Below, piece after piece: positions 59,176 to 61,576 of a stretch of DNA of 61,576 nt. Each line of letters begins with the position of its first letter. The stretch's first letter is position 1. Source of the stretch: JAVBLY01 sp031553035 (GTDB lineage Bacteria > Bacillota > Clostridia > Peptostreptococcales > Anaerovoracaceae); assembly GCA_031553035.1 (NCBI GenBank), contig JAVBLY010000010.1:1-61576 (forward strand), written 5' to 3'. The notes under the pieces are model-generated. The model was given only the letters and a program-made list of their open reading frames with translations, was not told the origin of the DNA and searched no databases. The position numbers and the translations under genes were made by a program.

Positions 59176-61353
59176 CTAGACTCTCTTCACATATCTGGAG
59201 TAGATATAGCCTGTCTTTTTACCGACTTTGACTTTGTACCACTTGTAGTGTCCATTGACTTTGACTGAGCCTAGGATACTTACTTTGGTGCCTTTCTTGA
59301 GATATGTCTTGATGAACTTGGATGCACCGGCGGCTTTCCTTAGGTGCACATATTTGCAGTTTGCCACCTTGGCATTGGCTGTCCAGTGTGCATACAGTTT
59401 GATATTCTTCCTATATTTCATGGTCTTAGCTGAAGTGATCCTGATGCCGCCCTTTTTCTTGGTGTACCAGCCCTTGAAGTTAAAACCATTCTTTACAGCC
59501 TTGGGCAGCTTGCCGTATTTTGCTCCTGCTTTGATCATCTTGGCCTTCTTGCTGCCGGCCTTGATCTTGCCGCCGTTTGGATCGAAGGTCACTTTGTAGG
59601 ACTTGACCGCCGGGACAGGCTTAGGATCGTTTTGCTTTTTAGTGACAGCAACTGAAACATCAGCAGTTACCGTTTCATATGTCTCCGTATCTTGGGGCGT
59701 AAATGTCATATTATGCTTCTGCGTTCCCGCCTTGCCGACTGATGTGCTATTTCCATTGGTCCAGGAAAAAATCCCCGCAGGACTGCTGGTGCCGTTGCCG
59801 GGTAAAGTGATGTCGCCCAGAACCTGCCTTTCCGTGGCAGTAAGACCAGTTGGCCAAGTGACAGTTGGTTCGGGGTTCCATAAAACTATATTGTCAGTTG
59901 AAAGAGCTGGGGTTGAGCTGACATTTGAATGGCCCTTGCCGAATGTACCAACTGAGATGCTGCTATACTCTCCTTCCGGCAGATATATGTATGCCCCGGC
60001 AGAGAAACCGGCTCCATGTTCAGATATACTGCCGCTCGTTACTGTCTTAGCTTTATATGATCCGCCTCCAGGCAGTGGGACGCTTATATCATAATTCCCT
60101 TTAAGTGATTTTGATGTGCCTGTTTTGACAGCCGGGACTGTTACTTTGTATATATCATTGCCTTTTCCATCCTGTAGAGTTGAAGAATTATCAACCAAAG
60201 CGATTTTGCCGTATACAGCATATACAGATCCACCGGTGATTTTTACGGAACTTGCAGAATTTGAACTATAACCACCACCTATATCATCAGAACTATTTCC
60301 GGCGGCAGTGACAAATCCTCCTGAAATTGTTATATTGCTTCCTGCTTCGCCATCTCCGCCGCCTATACCGGCTCCATTTCTTCTGCCGGTTGCCGTCACA
60401 GACGCATTGTCGCTGATCGATATATCGCTTCCTGCTCCCAAATATCCACCGCCTATGCCGGCTCCGTAATTTCCTCCAGCTGCCGTTACTATCGCACTAC
60501 TGCTGATTGTAATATCGCTTCCGGCTTCGCCATTCCCACCGCCTATGCCGGCTCCACTATTTCCGCCAGTTGCTTTTACAGCCGCATTATCACCGATTGA
60601 TATATCTCTTCCTTCTCCGGTATCTCCACCGCCTATGCCGGCTCCATTATTTCCGCCAGTTGCTGTTACCGTCGCATTATCACTGATTGTAATATCGCTT
60701 CCTGCTTCGTAAGCTCCGCCGCCTATGCCGGCTCCATAATTTCCGGTTGCTGTTACTGTCGCATAACCGCCGATTGATATATCGCTTCCTGCTCCTTGAT
60801 TTCCACCGCCTATGCCTGCACCGCCACCTCCGCCGGTTGCATCAAGGCTTCCGCTGCCTTTTATATCAACAGAACATGGGGAGGATACCTGCAATCCTGC
60901 GGAGTCCGTATTCCCCTTAAGTCTATTAACACCTTGAAGTGTCAAATCGACTTGTGCGCCGCCCGCCAGTAACATACCGGCTTTACTTCCTGAACCTATC
61001 TCAATGCTTGTACCGCTGAAGGTTATGTCAAACTCATCGCCGACTCCGCTGCCTCCATTCTTGCCGTTTACTGTAAGGTTTAGGCTGCTTGCAGTCGTTC
61101 CGGTGATTACAAGACTTGTAGGACTCGTAGCGCTTCCGGATTCAAAGCCTACACCGCTTGCAGTGATATAACCTCCGCTTTTAGCGATGGTCACATCTCC
61201 TGTGGCTTTCGACATATCGATGGTCGCTGCACCTGTTTCGGCGTTTACCGCCTGCCCTCTGCCAAACATGGGGACGGTCATAACAAGACATGCTATCAGC
61301 ACTATACAAGTTATTTTCAGCGGGCTTCCTTTTTTAATAAAATTCATACTCAT
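59176..61353 (-). CDS. secreted beta-repeat protein with InlB repeat and SH3 domain
   Basis: This 725-residue protein starts at ATG 61353 (MSMNFIKKG) with AGAGGGA upstream; the longer frame has no good site. Residues about 12-38 form a signal peptide (LKITCIVLIACLVMTVPMFG). Seven copies of a 30-residue Gly-rich repeat (AGIGGGxxGAGSDISI.DNATVTATGG, in the DNA a 90-bp period at about 60230-60850) probably form a right-handed beta-helix. Next come a PKPV linker, one InlB-type repeat (FDPNGGKIKAG ... FKGWYTKKKGG), and a C-terminal SH3-type wall-binding domain (VHLRKAAGASKFIKTYLKKG). There is no LPXTG motif or span at the end, so it is secreted and wall-associated. Confidence 0.85.
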   Translation of the reverse strand: MSMNFIKKGSPLKITCIVLIACLVMTVPMFGRGQAVNAETGAATIDMSKATGDVTIAKSGGYITASGVGFESGSATSPTSLVITGTTASSLNLTVNGKNGGSGVGDEFDITFSGTSIEIGSGSKAGMLLAGGAQVDLTLQGVNRLKGNTDSAGLQVSSPCSVDIKGSGSLDATGGGGGAGIGGGNQGAGSDISIGGYATVTATGNYGAGIGGGAYEAGSDITISDNATVTATGGNNGAGIGGGDTGEGRDISIGDNAAVKATGGNSGAGIGGGNGEAGSDITISSSAIVTAAGGNYGAGIGGGYLGAGSDISISDNASVTATGRRNGAGIGGGDGEAGSNITISGGFVTAAGNSSDDIGGGYSSNSASSVKITGGSVYAVYGKIALVDNSSTLQDGKGNDIYKVTVPAVKTGTSKSLKGNYDISVPLPGGGSYKAKTVTSGSISEHGAGFSAGAYIYLPEGEYSSISVGTFGKGHSNVSSTPALSTDNIVLWNPEPTVTWPTGLTATERQVLGDITLPGNGTSSPAGIFSWTNGNSTSVGKAGTQKHNMTFTPQDTETYETVTADVSVAVTKKQNDPKPVPAVKSYKVTFDPNGGKIKAGSKKAKMIKAGAKYGKLPKAVKNGFNFKGWYTKKKGGIRITSAKTMKYRKNIKLYAHWTANAKVANCKYVHLRKAAGASKFIKTYLKKGTKVSILGSVKVNGHYKWYKVKVGKKTGYIYSRYVKRV

Positions 61354-61576
61354 TTGTTTTCCCTCTTTCTCAGGTATAAGATTCAAAATCTCTTTGGTCA
61401 TACCTATTTGATGGAATTTGTCCATAATTAACTGCATGGATCATAGCATGATATTGTAAAAAAAAGGGGTGCTGCAAAGAATTGACGTGTTTTTGCGTAT
61501 AATTGATGAAACAGACTTGTATTTAAGAAAGTGTATTTATATACAATAAAACAGCCTCCAGGCATGATACCGGGCG
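61354..61576. other. upstream region of the beta-repeat protein gene
   Basis: I see no gene in this stretch that I can support and no clear promoter hexamers. It contains an A-run (61457-61465) and AT-rich flanks. The sequence continues beyond the window. Confidence 0.4.

Noticed and set aside
60230..60850. Regular 90-bp repeats that could suggest a CRISPR-like array
   Set aside because: The whole stretch is an open reading frame in one frame and the period is a multiple of three. Repeat units vary at many positions and there are no unique spacers.

Overview
The window looks like the chromosome of a low-to-mid-GC Gram-positive anaerobe of the Clostridia. Support comes from the Firmicutes gene orders (mutS-mutL-miaA-ynbB; trmR-U32 peptidase-mltG-efp; relA-dtd-hemZ-hisS-aspS), RNase J, YlbF, Asp23 and RsfS/YqeK/NadD, LexA boxes of the CGAAC-N4-GTTYR type, strong AGGAGG ribosome sites and M42/NhaC/arginine-type amino acid genes. 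I cannot name the species; the Anaerovoracaceae/Family XIII area is only a guess.

Layout. (1) 1-5.3 kb, minus strand: the 5' part of a Cna-B repeat surface protein running off the left edge, a small membrane protein, a LysM protein under a textbook SOS promoter with three LexA boxes, a TVP38-family membrane protein and a YnbB-like PLP enzyme. (2) 5.3-8.8 kb, plus strand: an intergenic patch with three copies of a 25-bp repeat, then a HAD phosphatase, an NhaC-type antiporter and an M42 aminopeptidase. (3) 8.8-24.4 kb, minus strand: one tightly packed block, HlyC/CorC protein-Asp23-nusB-TsaD-like-xseA-xseB-ispA-dxs-tlyA-mutS-phd-doc-mutL-miaA-Xer recombinase. A Phd-Doc toxin-antitoxin pair with its own promoter sits between mutS and mutL. 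(4) 24.4-26.8 kb: an amino acid antiporter and a dimethylargininase-like hydrolase, each with its own terminator. (5) 26.9-48.0 kb: about 21 kb of co-oriented, closely spaced housekeeping genes (secDF-relA-dtd-MBL-hemZ-hisS-aspS-nadD-yqeK-rsfS-leuS-rnj-ylbF-map-efp-mltG-trmR-lysozyme-like-U32), headed by a sigma-A-like promoter. (6) 48.2-49.5 kb: yajC with a degenerate GGDEF-like protein, then two tRNA-Leu genes. (7) 49.5-61.6 kb: an accessory region just downstream of the tRNAs. It holds a DUF559/Vsr-like nuclease gene, its truncated paralog, a giant InlB-repeat surface protein, an ECF sigma/anti-sigma pair with a self-type ECF promoter, and two more secreted surface proteins, one with 30-residue repeats and an SH3 domain.

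How the parts work together. Block 3 combines isoprenoid precursor synthesis, rRNA modification, exonuclease VII and mismatch repair. Block 5 combines protein export, the stringent response, aminoacyl-tRNA synthesis and proofreading, NAD synthesis, RNA decay, N-terminal Met removal, cell-wall turnover and wobble-uridine modification. The most notable points are the toxin-antitoxin pair wired into the mismatch-repair operon, the three-box SOS promoter on a YneA-like gene, and the tRNA-linked nuclease/remnant island. No CRISPR array, rRNA operon or intact insertion sequence was seen.
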